DNA of 64,000 nt from Deltaproteobacteria bacterium (GTDB taxonomy: Bacteria; Myxococcota_A; UBA9042). Position numbers and translations under genes: made by a program. The stretch covers positions 1-64,000 of the forward strand of contig JACKFC010000003.1 in assembly GCA_020632665.1 (NCBI GenBank), written 5' to 3'. Below, piece after piece: positions 23,852-34,255 of the stretch. How positions within the stretch are numbered: the stretch's first letter is position 1; each line of letters begins with the position of its first letter. The notes under the pieces were generated by a model. That model made no database searches. It saw nothing but the letters and a program-made list of their open reading frames with translations, and was not told the origin of the DNA.

Positions 23852-25710
23852 TTCGCCAGCGTCTGACGGCGCTCGCGATCGGCTGGACCCTTTCGCTCCT
23901 CGCCGCGGCGGGGCTCGCGCACGCGCCGATCGTTGCCGCGGCGTTGCGCCATACCGTGCACCTGCCCTTGCCATTGGGCGTTCTGGTCGCGGTCGCGCTG
24001 CTCGGCGGGCTGCTCTGGGCGATGCGTCACACCGTCGCGCGGATGGTGGCGGCGCCGCAGCGGCAGATCGCGCTCGCCGCGGCCACCCTGCTCGGCGCGC
24101 TCGCTTGCGCCGCAGCCGTCGACGCGCTCTGGCTTCCCTTCGGCGGCGAGCCGGCGACGGTCGGCGGCGGTGACCTCGGCCACCACCTGCATATCGCGGC
24201 CTTGCTCGAAGGACCGATGCCGCGGGTCTACCTCGGCTTCGTCGGCTGGCACGCGACGACGATGGCCGTCTTCCGGGCCCTCGGCGCGCCGCCGGCCGGG
24301 TTGCTACAGGCCGGCTGGATCGCGACGTGGCTGGGATTGCTCGCGAGCCTGGTGATCGCGGCGTGCTGGCTGGCGACCCTGGTCGTGCGCGTCGTCGAGC
24401 GGTCGCCGGGCTCCGCAGGCGGCGCCGCGCCCCGGGTGCGCGCCAGCCTCGCCGTCGGTCTCGGCGTCGCCGTGGGTGGGCTGTTGCTGTGGCAGGCCCA
24501 CCACGCGGCGCTCTTCGCGGCATGGCACTACCACCCGGCGGAGGGTTTCGTCGCTCACGCCCACGCCACCTTGCCCCTGCTCGCGGCGGCCTGGCTGTGG
24601 ACCGTGGTGCCGGCAGGGTGGCCGGCGCTGATCGCGGCGGGCGGCTGCGTCGTGGCGCTGCGCTTCACCTACGGCCTGAATCTACCCGAGCACGCCGCGG
24701 CGGTTGCGGCGCTGGCCGCGTGGCAGGCCAAGACGATCGCGGCGGCACCGAAGTGGCAGACTCGGGCGCGCTGGGGGATCGCGCTCACCTCGGCCGTGGT
24801 GGCCGTCGGGATCGCCTGGGTGCTCGCGGGCTCCTTCGGCAAGCCCGGCGGCCTGATGCATCCTGAGTTGGAGCTGCGCGTGCAGAGCCTGGGCGTGGTC
24901 GTGCTTGCGCCGCTGGCTGCGTGGGCGCTGGGCGAACGCCGGCTGGCGCTCTGGTTGGCCGCGTTGACGGCCGGTCCACTGATCGTCGCGCTGCTGCACC
25001 TCGCGGTGCCGAGCCTGCCGCGCGAGTACTACCTCTGGAAGCACGGCGTCCACGCCGAATGGATCGGCGCGATCGCGCTCGCAGGGCTGGCTGGCGCGGC
25101 TGCTGCGCGGGCGGTGCGCGCCCCGACCTGGCGCGCCTTCGGCTTGGCGTTGGCGCTCGTGGGCGTCGCCGCGGCGCTGCCGCAGCTGCTGGCCGAGGCG
25201 CAACCGCGGCTGCAGCGCAGCTATCGCGAGCGCTCCGAGCCGGGCTATCGCCTCGCCGTGGCGCAAGCGCTGCGCGACCGCTCGTTCGAGCAGGTGATGC
25301 AGCGGCTGGCGAAGCGAGGCCGGCGCGTCGCCGCGGTGCTGCACCCGCATTGGCCGCTCTCCTCGGTGTGGCAGAGCGAGCGTGAGGGCACGCAGGAGTT
25401 GCAGGTCGCCCCGGTGGCCGGGCTGCAGGAGCTGCGCTGGGCGGCGTTCCGCGACGGCCCCGCGTCCTTGCCGACGGATGGCTGCGTCGTCATCGCCGCC
25501 GGTCGGCATCGCCGCGCCGCGTGGAGCAGCCACGCCCGGCGCAACGGTGGCCCGGCCGGTGAGAAGGCGTTGGCGTGGCTCGCAGGGCCCGGCGTCCATT
25601 GCGCCTGGGGACCGACGCCGCGTCGCGGTACGTGGCGCGAGCGGACGTGCTGGCGTTGCCCTTCGCCGCCGGCCTCGGCACAGTCCCCCGGCGCCACGAC
25701 GGCGCCATGA
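23848..25710 (+). CDS. Polytopic membrane protein, possible GT-C-like fold
   Basis: The protein has 620 residues from a GTG overlapping the preceding TGA (GTGA). About ten hydrophobic segments cover residues 10-440, followed by a soluble region. An early loop with GGGDLGHHLHIAALLEG recalls the first-loop acidic motif of GT-C glycosyltransferases, but I see no firm family match. The last ~33 codons (25610-25710) are unlike the rest: G+C at second codon positions is above 90% there, while the +1 frame looks normally coding. A frameshift or an overlapping downstream gene may explain this. The operon position after a secreted P-domain protein suggests an envelope role. Confidence 0.65.
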   Translation: MIRQRLTALAIGWTLSLLAAAGLAHAPIVAAALRHTVHLPLPLGVLVAVALLGGLLWAMRHTVARMVAAPQRQIALAAATLLGALACAAAVDALWLPFGGEPATVGGGDLGHHLHIAALLEGPMPRVYLGFVGWHATTMAVFRALGAPPAGLLQAGWIATWLGLLASLVIAACWLATLVVRVVERSPGSAGGAAPRVRASLAVGLGVAVGGLLLWQAHHAALFAAWHYHPAEGFVAHAHATLPLLAAAWLWTVVPAGWPALIAAGGCVVALRFTYGLNLPEHAAAVAALAAWQAKTIAAAPKWQTRARWGIALTSAVVAVGIAWVLAGSFGKPGGLMHPELELRVQSLGVVVLAPLAAWALGERRLALWLAALTAGPLIVALLHLAVPSLPREYYLWKHGVHAEWIGAIALAGLAGAAAARAVRAPTWRAFGLALALVGVAAALPQLLAEAQPRLQRSYRERSEPGYRLAVAQALRDRSFEQVMQRLAKRGRRVAAVLHPHWPLSSVWQSEREGTQELQVAPVAGLQELRWAAFRDGPASLPTDGCVVIAAGRHRRAAWSSHARRNGGPAGEKALAWLAGPGVHCAWGPTPRRGTWRERTCWRCPSPPASAQSPGATTAP

Positions 25711-25718
25711 GGCTCGCG

Positions 25719-26333
25719 ATGGATGGCGGTCCACAGCTGACGGAGACGAAAGGCGCCTCGGCCCGCCTCGATCCCGAAATTCGGCGGCTGCTGCGGCAGA
25801 TGGCGATCGGCCTGGTCGTGCTCATCCTCGTCGTGATGGCGCTCGGCTACCTCTACCGCGAGCCGATCCTCGCGATCAGCAAGGATTTCGTGCAGACGTT
25901 CGGCGGCCCGGGCGTGGCGCTGGGCTACTTCTTGCCCGACGCGCTCTTCGTCCCGCTGCCGCAGGAGGCGGTGAAGACCTTTGCCTACCTCGGCGGCATG
26001 CCCTTCTGGACCATCGTCGGCTGGTCCTGCCTCGGGACGCTGACCGGCGGACCGGTCGGCTATTGGCTCGGCGCGCGCCTGGCCAGCCGGCCTCGCGTCG
26101 CGCAGCTGTTGCAGAAGCGCGGCGCGCGGGCCCACGCGATGGTGGCGCGCTACGGTCCGGTCGGCCTGGCGATCGGCGCGCTGACGCCGCTGCCCTATTC
26201 GATCACCTGCTGGGCGGCGGGCGCGTTGGCGATGCCGTTCCGCACCTTCCTGCTCGTCTCGCTGCTCCGCATCCCGCGGGTGATCTTCTTCCTGTGGTTG
26301 ATCAAGCTCGGCGCCTTGACGGTGATCCGCTGA
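25719..26333 (+). CDS. SNARE-associated/VTT-domain (DedA or YqaA-like) membrane protein
   Basis: This inner-membrane protein has 204 residues. It has a first helix (MAIGLVVLILVVMALGYLY) and a VTT core with PLPQEAVKTFAYLGG, TLTGGPVGYWLGARLA and LPYSITCWAAGALAMPF. Family members are implicated in phospholipid scrambling or undecaprenyl-phosphate handling. The ATG at 25719 has a GAGG six bases upstream. An ATG at 25707 (ATGA overlap with the previous stop) and GTG codons further upstream (25575, 25626) keep the same frame open, so the N-terminus is uncertain. Confidence 0.75.
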   Translation: MDGGPQLTETKGASARLDPEIRRLLRQMAIGLVVLILVVMALGYLYREPILAISKDFVQTFGGPGVALGYFLPDALFVPLPQEAVKTFAYLGGMPFWTIVGWSCLGTLTGGPVGYWLGARLASRPRVAQLLQKRGARAHAMVARYGPVGLAIGALTPLPYSITCWAAGALAMPFRTFLLVSLLRIPRVIFFLWLIKLGALTVIR

Positions 26334-26349
26334 GCCGAGGAGAGTCGTG

Positions 26350-26598
26350 ATGCCGACCGTGACGATGCGCTATTTCGCCCACGCCCGCGATCCCGCCGGC
26401 TGCGCCGAGGAACAGCTCGAGCTGCCCGACGAGGTCGACCTCGACGCCGTTCGCGCGTTCCTGCTGCAGCGCCACCCCGGGCTCGGGCGCATCCTCCCGG
26501 CCTGCCGCATCGCGCACAATATGGAGTTCCTACGGGCCCCGGTGCGGCTCGCGGACGGCGACGAGATGGCGGTGATCCCGCCGGTCTCGGGAGGTTGA
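26350..26598 (+). CDS. moaD: Molybdopterin synthase sulfur-carrier subunit
   Basis: This 82-residue ubiquitin-like protein ends in the required GG (VIPPVSGG). The C-terminal thiocarboxylate donates sulfur to precursor Z in molybdenum-cofactor synthesis. The ATG at 26350 is placed five bases after GAGGAGAG; a GTG three bases upstream is too close to that site. Its stop directly abuts the moaE ATG (TGAATG), giving a tight moaD-moaE unit. No moaA or moaC is visible in the window. Confidence 0.92.
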   Translation: MPTVTMRYFAHARDPAGCAEEQLELPDEVDLDAVRAFLLQRHPGLGRILPACRIAHNMEFLRAPVRLADGDEMAVIPPVSGG

Positions 26599-27036
26599 AT
26601 GGGCTTGCAGCGCAGCATCTTGCGGGTCGTCCCGCGTCCGCTCGGCAGCGACGAGTGCAGCCCCGCCGCGCTGATCGGCCCGAACGAGGGCGCGATCGCC
26701 AGCTTCCTCGGCGTCGTCCGCGACCACCACCACGGCAAGGGCGTCACCTCGTTGCGCTACGAGTGCTACGAGGCGATGGCCGTACACCAACTCGAGAAGA
26801 TCGCCGCCGCCGTCGGCGCCGAGGCCGGTGATGCCGAGCTCGTCGTTGCGGTTTGGCACGGCTTCGGCGAGATGGTCCCCGGGCAGGTGAGCCTGGCGGT
26901 GCATTGCGCCAGCCCGCATCGGGTCGCCGCGTTCGACGCCTGCCGCGCCGTGGTCGAGGCGATCAAGGCTGACCTGCCGATCTGGAAGGAAGAGCGCTAC
27001 GACGATGGGACCGCGCGTTGGCTGAAGGGCTCGTGA
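26599..27036 (+). CDS. moaE: Molybdopterin synthase catalytic subunit
   Basis: The protein has 145 residues. MoaE pairs with MoaD to insert two sulfurs into cyclic pyranopterin phosphate. Visible family blocks are GAIASFLGVVRDHHHGKGV, LRYECYEAMAV, VWHGFGEMVPGQVSLAVHC, the SPHR motif and the catalytic-lysine tail KADLPIWKEERYDDG. The length is typical. The ATG follows the moaD stop with no gap. Confidence 0.95.
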   Translation: MGLQRSILRVVPRPLGSDECSPAALIGPNEGAIASFLGVVRDHHHGKGVTSLRYECYEAMAVHQLEKIAAAVGAEAGDAELVVAVWHGFGEMVPGQVSLAVHCASPHRVAAFDACRAVVEAIKADLPIWKEERYDDGTARWLKGS

Positions 27037-27092
27037 GCGAGCGGTCCCGGGCCATTCCCGCACCGCCCGCGCTGGTGTAGGTTGACGCTGCC

Positions 27093-29174
<2,082 letters not shown>

Positions 29175-29246
29175 GGCTGGCTTGGCGGTAGACCCGGCCG
29201 CGAAGCGGCCCGCTCGCACGGCCCCGCTGCAGCCTCCGGAGACGCC

Positions 29247-30167
29247 ATGCATTTCGAGTACCGCGATCCTTGGACCAACCACACCAAGCTGGTCTACACC
29301 GTCACCCGCATCTACGAGTCCTTCGAGTCGGAGATCCAGCAGATCGACGTCTTCGAGGCGAAGGATTGGGGCACCGTCCTGGCGCTCGGCGGCGTGACCA
29401 ACGTCACCGATCGCGACGAGTCGAGCTACCACGAGATGCTCGCCCACGTGGCCGTGCTGGCCCACCCGAACCCCAAGCGCGTGTTGATCATCGGCGGCGG
29501 CGACGGCGGCACGCTGCGCGAGGTGCTGCGCCACCCCGAGGTCGAGCAGGCCGTGCTGGTCGATATCGACGGCGAGGTCATCCGCTGCGCCAAGCAATAC
29601 TTCCCGCACCTGGCCAAGGCGTTCAAGAACCCGCGCGCCGAGGTCTTGGTCGAGGACGGCCTGGCCTACGTGCAGCGCGCCAAGGAGGCGGGCGAGACCT
29701 TCGACGTGATCCTGGTCGACTCCACCGATCCGGTCGACGGCGCGGTCGAACTCTTCACCGAGGCCTTCTACCGCGACTGCGCGGCGGTCCTCGGTGAGCA
29801 GGGCATCCTGGTGCCGCAGAGCGACTCGCCGGTCTTCTTCCCCGGGCGGGTCAAGCACATCGTCGATACGCTGGGTGGGATCTTCGCCAATACGCGGCTC
29901 TACGTCGGTCAGTGTGTGGCCTACCCGTCGGGGTTCTGGGCCTTCTGCGCCGCCAGCCAGGGCATCGACGTCGGCTCGGTCTCGCTCGACATGACCCGCA
30001 TCCAGCGCCTCGAGCCGCAGCTGCGCTACATGAACGCCGAGATGTTCCGGGCCTGCTTCGCGCTGCCGACCTATATCCGTCGCGCCCTGGCCGGCGACCT
30101 GCGCCGCGGCGAGCCGACGCTCGGTGACGACGCCGACACCATGGAGATCCCCGACACCGATGACTGA
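29247..30167 (+). CDS. speE: Spermidine synthase
   Basis: The protein has 306 residues. It transfers the aminopropyl group from decarboxylated S-adenosylmethionine to putrescine. Family motifs present: the N-terminal beta-hairpin region (DVFEAKDWGTVLALGG), GGGDGGTLREVLRH for the dcSAM site, LVDIDGEVI, the catalytic-loop DSTDPVDGA, and QSDSPVFFP. The C-terminal tail DDADTMEIPDTDD is acidic. A CGGAGA ribosome site lies ahead of the ATG. The downstream amidase gene starts inside the last codons. Confidence 0.93.
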   Translation: MHFEYRDPWTNHTKLVYTVTRIYESFESEIQQIDVFEAKDWGTVLALGGVTNVTDRDESSYHEMLAHVAVLAHPNPKRVLIIGGGDGGTLREVLRHPEVEQAVLVDIDGEVIRCAKQYFPHLAKAFKNPRAEVLVEDGLAYVQRAKEAGETFDVILVDSTDPVDGAVELFTEAFYRDCAAVLGEQGILVPQSDSPVFFPGRVKHIVDTLGGIFANTRLYVGQCVAYPSGFWAFCAASQGIDVGSVSLDMTRIQRLEPQLRYMNAEMFRACFALPTYIRRALAGDLRRGEPTLGDDADTMEIPDTDD

Positions 30168-31764
30168 GGCCGCCGAGCGCCCCTTGTGGAGCCGCAGCGC
30201 GACCGAACTCGTCGCCCTGCTGCAGGCGCGGGAGGTCTCCAGCGTCGAGCTCTGCCGCGCGCTCATCGCCCGCGCCGACGCCACCGAAGAGCGGGTGCAC
30301 GCCTTCGTCTGGCGCCGCCGCGAAGAGCTGCTCGCCGAGGCCCGCGCCGTCGACGCCGCCCGCGCCCGTGGCGACGCGCTCGGCCCGCTGGCCGGGCTGC
30401 CCGTCTCGATCAAGGAGAATATCGACGTCGAGGGCACCGACGCGACCCTCGGAGTCCGCGCGCGCGTCGGCAAGCCGGCCAGCAGCGACGCCCTCGCCGT
30501 GCGCACGATCCGCGACGCGGGGGCGCTCGTCCTCGGCAAGACCAACGTGCCGCAGCTCCTGCTGGCGCAAGAGACCGAGAATGCCGTCTACGGCACCACG
30601 CCGAACCCGCACGACCTCGGCCGCTCGCCGGGTGGCAGCTCGGGCGGTGAGGCGGCGGCCATCGCGACCGGCAGCAGCGTCTGCGGCCTCGGCACCGATA
30701 TCGGCGGCTCGATCCGCGTCCCGGCGCATTTCTGCGGCATCTTCGGGCTGAAGCCGACCGTCGATCGCATCTCGCTGCGTGGCAGCAACGGCGCGGTTCC
30801 GGGGCAAGAGATCGTCCGCGCGCAGATGGGGCCGATGGCGCGAACTGCCGCCGACTTGGCGCTGCTGATGCGGGCGCTCGATCCGCGGCAGCAGGCCCTC
30901 GTCGACCCGGCGGTGCCGCCGCTGCCGCCTCCGGACCCCGACGCGGTCGACCTGCGCGGGCTGCGGATCGGCGTCTACGACGACGACGGCTTCCTCACCC
31001 CGACCGCCTCGCTGCGTCGCGCCGTGCAGCGCGCCGCCGACGCCTTGCAGGCCGCAGGTGCGACGCTCGTCCCCTACCGGCCTATCGCCGCCGCCGAGCT
31101 GGTCTACCTCTGGATGGGCGCCGTCTCGGCCGATGGTGGCGCCTCGATGCGGCGCGTCCTGGCCGGCGAGCCGTGGTCGCCGCAGCTGCAGGCGTCTTCG
31201 AAGATCTTGAAGATGCCGGCGTTGGCGCGCGTCGCGGCGGCCAAGGCGATGGAGCTGCGGGGCGAGAGCCGACTCGCCGAGCTGCTGCGGGTGCTGGGCG
31301 CCAAAGACGTGATGGCCACCTGGGATATCGCCGCCGAGCGGACCCGCCTGCGCCGCGCCGAGCTCGACGCGTGGCAGACGCTCGGCCTGGACGCGGTGCT
31401 CTGCCCGCCGCACGCCTGCCCGTCGATGCCGCTGCGCACCTCGGGCGAGATGACGCTCTCGCTCTCGAACTCGTTCCGCTGGACCTTCCTGAACTTCCCG
31501 GCCGGCGTCGGTCCGGTGACGCGCGTGCGGGCCGAGGAAGCGCAACGTGCGCTCGCCGGCCTCTCGCCGCGCGCCGAGCGGATCGAGCGCCAGATCGCCG
31601 AGGTCGAGGCCGGTGCGGTCGGCTTGCCGGTCGGCGTGCAGTTCGTCGCCCGCCCCTACCGCGAAGACGTCGTGATCGCCGGCCTGCAGGCGATCGAAGC
31701 CGCCGTCCGCGCCGACGCCGACTTCCCGCTCACGCCCGTCGAGCCGAAGGAGCCAACGCCATGA
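30160..31764 (+). CDS. Amidase-signature family hydrolase
   Basis: The protein has 534 residues. The Ser-cisSer-Lys catalytic triad of the amidase signature is visible: Lys in PVSIKENIDVEG, Ser in SPGGSSGGEAAA, and the nucleophile Ser in GTDIGGSIRVPA. The overall length and C-terminal PVGVQFVARPYRED block fit general amidases of the fatty-acid-amide-hydrolase type, without features specific to GatA. The ATG at 30160 overlaps the end of speE, and its stop overlaps the hemB start (ATGA), so the three genes appear to be one operon. Confidence 0.88.
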   Translation: MTEAAERPLWSRSATELVALLQAREVSSVELCRALIARADATEERVHAFVWRRREELLAEARAVDAARARGDALGPLAGLPVSIKENIDVEGTDATLGVRARVGKPASSDALAVRTIRDAGALVLGKTNVPQLLLAQETENAVYGTTPNPHDLGRSPGGSSGGEAAAIATGSSVCGLGTDIGGSIRVPAHFCGIFGLKPTVDRISLRGSNGAVPGQEIVRAQMGPMARTAADLALLMRALDPRQQALVDPAVPPLPPPDPDAVDLRGLRIGVYDDDGFLTPTASLRRAVQRAADALQAAGATLVPYRPIAAAELVYLWMGAVSADGGASMRRVLAGEPWSPQLQASSKILKMPALARVAAAKAMELRGESRLAELLRVLGAKDVMATWDIAAERTRLRRAELDAWQTLGLDAVLCPPHACPSMPLRTSGEMTLSLSNSFRWTFLNFPAGVGPVTRVRAEEAQRALAGLSPRAERIERQIAEVEAGAVGLPVGVQFVARPYREDVVIAGLQAIEAAVRADADFPLTPVEPKEPTP

Positions 31765-32762
31765 CCCTCGAATTGCCCGTGCGTCCGCGCCGCAACCGCA
31801 AGCACCCCGCGATCCGCGGCTTCGCGCGTGAGACTTGGCTCGGCCCGGAGCACTTCATCCTGCCGGTCTTCTTCCACGATACCCCCGGCTGCGCCGAGAT
31901 CGCCTCGATGCCCGGCTGCGTCCGCCACGATCTGGACAGCCTGCTCCGCGAGGCCGAGGGCGCGCTGCGAGACGGCGTCGGCAGCATCGTCCTCTTCCCC
32001 CGCGTCGACGATGGTCTGAAGACCGACGACGGGGCCGAATCGTGGAACGACGAGGGCCTGGTGCAGCGCACCATCCGCGCGCTGAAGAGCCGCTTCCCCG
32101 AGCTCGTCGTGGTGACCGACGTCGCGCTCGACCCCTATTCGAGCTGGGGCCACGACGGATTGGTGAGCCCCGACGGCCGGATCTTGAACGACGAGACCGT
32201 GGCGGCGCTCTGCCAGCAGGCCGTCAGCCAAGCCGCCGCCGGTGCCGATATCGTCGCGCCCAGCGATATGATGGACGGCCGCGTCGGTGCGATCCGCGCC
32301 GCCCTGGACGCCGCCGGCTTCGAGGACGTCTCGATCCTCGCCTATACGGCGAAATACGCGAGCGCCTTCTACGGCCCCTTCCGCGACGCCCTCGACTCGG
32401 CGCCGCGGGTCGGTGGCAACGCCCCGGCCGACAAAAAGACCTACCAAATGGACCCGGCCAATCGGCGCGAGGCGCTGCGCGAGCTGGAGCTCGACGAGCT
32501 CGAGGGCGCCGATATGGTGATGGTCAAGCCGGCCGGACCCTACCTGGACGTGATCCGCGAGGTCCGCAACGCGACCACGCTGCCGGTCGCGGCGTATCAG
32601 GTCTCCGGCGAGTACGCGATGCTCAAGGCCGCCTGCAACAACGGCTGGCTGGAAGAGCGCAAGGTGGTGCTCGAGAGCCTGCTCGGCATCCGTCGCGCCG
32701 GGGCCGATATCATCCTCTCCTACTACGCCCGGCAAGCCGCACGCTGGCTTCGCCAAGGCTAG
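31761..32762 (+). CDS. hemB: Delta-aminolevulinic acid dehydratase (porphobilinogen synthase)
   Basis: The protein has 333 residues. It condenses two 5-aminolevulinates to porphobilinogen in heme synthesis. Both Schiff-base lysines are in place (AYTAKYASAFYGPFRDA and VMVKPAGPYLD). The metal loop reads DVALDPYSSWGHDG: Asp replaces the zinc-binding Cys residues, as in the magnesium-dependent HemB group of plants, rhizobia and pseudomonads. The ATG at 31761 overlaps the amidase stop and follows AAGGAG. Confidence 0.95.
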   Translation: MTLELPVRPRRNRKHPAIRGFARETWLGPEHFILPVFFHDTPGCAEIASMPGCVRHDLDSLLREAEGALRDGVGSIVLFPRVDDGLKTDDGAESWNDEGLVQRTIRALKSRFPELVVVTDVALDPYSSWGHDGLVSPDGRILNDETVAALCQQAVSQAAAGADIVAPSDMMDGRVGAIRAALDAAGFEDVSILAYTAKYASAFYGPFRDALDSAPRVGGNAPADKKTYQMDPANRREALRELELDELEGADMVMVKPAGPYLDVIREVRNATTLPVAAYQVSGEYAMLKAACNNGWLEERKVVLESLLGIRRAGADIILSYYARQAARWLRQG

Positions 32763-32816
32763 GGCGCCATCGCTGCAACCGCGCGTGCCCCCACGCGTCG
32801 TGCCGGGCGGCAGACG

Positions 32817-33053
32817 ATGCCGCAGCTTCACAAGCCGATGGCCGCGCTCCTGGCGCTGCTCTTGTTCGTCGTGCCCGCGTCCAAATCGACTTGGCTGAAC
32901 CACGACGGCGGCGGCCCCGACGACGCGTTCAACGACGTGACGGCCCTAGCGGACGGCACCTTCGTCGCCGTGGGCGGGCTGCGTGACGGCAGCAAGCGCT
33001 ACGGCTGGAGGGTCCGCTTCGACGCCGACGGCAAGACCCAATGCGGCAACTGA
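32817..33053 (+). CDS. Small secreted protein, single propeller-like repeat
   Basis: The predicted protein has 78 residues. A signal peptide (AALLALLLFVVPASKST) is followed by one beta-rich unit (DDAFNDVTALADGTFVAVGG) that looks like a single blade of repetitive beta-propeller proteins. It ends with GKTQCGN. It may be a small exported protein or the 5' remnant of a larger propeller protein truncated at 33053. The ribosome site is weak. Confidence 0.45.
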   Translation: MPQLHKPMAALLALLLFVVPASKSTWLNHDGGGPDDAFNDVTALADGTFVAVGGLRDGSKRYGWRVRFDADGKTQCGN

Positions 33054-33054
33054 G

Positions 33055-33078
33055 CCGGCGGCGCTGATCAGCCGCCGG
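33055..33078. terminator. Bidirectional hairpin between convergent genes
   Basis: An 8-bp GC stem (CCGGCGGC at 33055-33062 with GCCGCCGG at 33071-33078) encloses GCTGATCA and is followed by TTTCC on the plus strand. It overlaps the alr stop codon. Confidence 0.45.
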
Positions 33079-34255
33079 TTTCCACCGCGATCCGTGGCAG
33101 CCGCTCGGCGATCCGTGTCGTCACCTCGTAGTGGATCGTGCCGAGTGCCGCGGCCATCGACTCGGCGGTGATCGCCTCTTCGCCCTGGCGCCCGAGCACG
33201 ACGACCTCGTCGCCGCGCTGCACCGGGCCGGCGTCGGTGAGGTCGACCGTGGTCAGGTTCATCGCGACGCGACCGACGACCGGGGCGCGCCGGCCGCCGA
33301 CCAAGACCTGGCCACGACTCGAGAGGCCGCGGTCGTAGCCGTCGGCGTAGCCCATCGGCAGCACGCCGAGGCGCGTCGGCCGGAGCGTGCGGAAGGTCCG
33401 GCCGTAGCCGACGTCGGCGCCGACCGGGACGTCCTTCACCTGGGCGACGCGCGTCTTCCAGCACAGCGAAGGCCGCAGCGCGATCGGTCGACGGCCGAGC
33501 TGCTGCGCCGAGAGGAAGGTCTCCTTGCTCGGCCACAGGCCGTACGCTGCGATGCCGAAGCGGACCAAATCGGCGCCGTGGTCCGGCCAGAGCAGCAGCG
33601 CGGCGGAGTTGCTGGTATGCGCGATCAAGGCCGACGGATCGCGATCGCGCGCCGCCAGCAGGGACCGCAGCGCGGCGACGCCGTGGTCGAACGCCGTCCG
33701 CTGCGCGGTCGCGAAGGCGTGGTCGGTGGTGTCTTCGATATCGGCGTAATGGCTGGCGATGCCCTCGAGGACGACGCCCTCCTCGTCGAGGCAGCGCGCT
33801 GCGAGCGCGAGCAACTCGGCCTCGCCGACGCCTTGGCGGTGGGTGCCCGTCTCCAGCTTGAGGTGCAGTCGCGCCGGCCGGCCCTGGGCCCGCGCGGCGG
33901 CGCCAGCGGCTGCGATCGACGCGACGTCGGCCGTCACCATCCGCAGGTCCGTGGCGACCGCGGCGGCGACGTGCTCGGGCGGGGTCAGCACGACGTTGTA
34001 GAGCGGCGCCTCGACGCCGGCCTCGCGCAAGGCGATGGCCTCGAAGACGTCGGCGACCCCGAGCCAATCGACGCCGGCCCGGACGAAGGCGCGGGCGGCC
34101 AGGACGCGCCCGTGCCCGTAGGCGTTGCCCTTGACCATGACGCAGGTCCGCGGTGTCCGGCCCGAGCGGCGGCTCTCGCGGATCAGCACCTTCGCGTTGT
34201 GCTCCAAGGCGGCGCAATCGGTCTCGACCCAGCACAGCGGCGGCAGCCCGTTCAT
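33068..34255 (-). CDS. alr: Alanine racemase
   Basis: The protein has 395 residues. This PLP enzyme makes D-alanine for peptidoglycan. The PLP lysine lies in VMVKGNAYGHG (usual form VVKADAYGHG). The catalytic tyrosine is in DVGYGRTF, with further blocks VRFGIAAYGL and VLPMGYADGYDR. The family's C-terminal MDQ block is here VAMNLTTVDL, so Asp and Gln are replaced. Substitution around the Lys and MDQ positions is unusual but the fold markers are clear. Its ATG overlaps the stop of the transglutaminase-like gene upstream (ATGA). Confidence 0.92.
   Translation of the reverse strand: MNGLPPLCWVETDCAALEHNAKVLIRESRRSGRTPRTCVMVKGNAYGHGRVLAARAFVRAGVDWLGVADVFEAIALREAGVEAPLYNVVLTPPEHVAAAVATDLRMVTADVASIAAAGAAARAQGRPARLHLKLETGTHRQGVGEAELLALAARCLDEEGVVLEGIASHYADIEDTTDHAFATAQRTAFDHGVAALRSLLAARDRDPSALIAHTSNSAALLLWPDHGADLVRFGIAAYGLWPSKETFLSAQQLGRRPIALRPSLCWKTRVAQVKDVPVGADVGYGRTFRTLRPTRLGVLPMGYADGYDRGLSSRGQVLVGGRRAPVVGRVAMNLTTVDLTDAGPVQRGDEVVVLGRQGEEAITAESMAAALGTIHYEVTTRIAERLPRIAVETGG

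Noticed and set aside
25575..25718. GTG at 25575 or 25626 as start of the VTT protein
   Set aside because: Neither has a good ribosome site and both overlap the membrane protein gene. Kept only as an alternative because the frame is coding-like there.
29197..29211. Short hairpin (6-bp stem, GAA loop) before speE
   Set aside because: It is too short and lacks a T-run; such stems are frequent by chance at this GC content.
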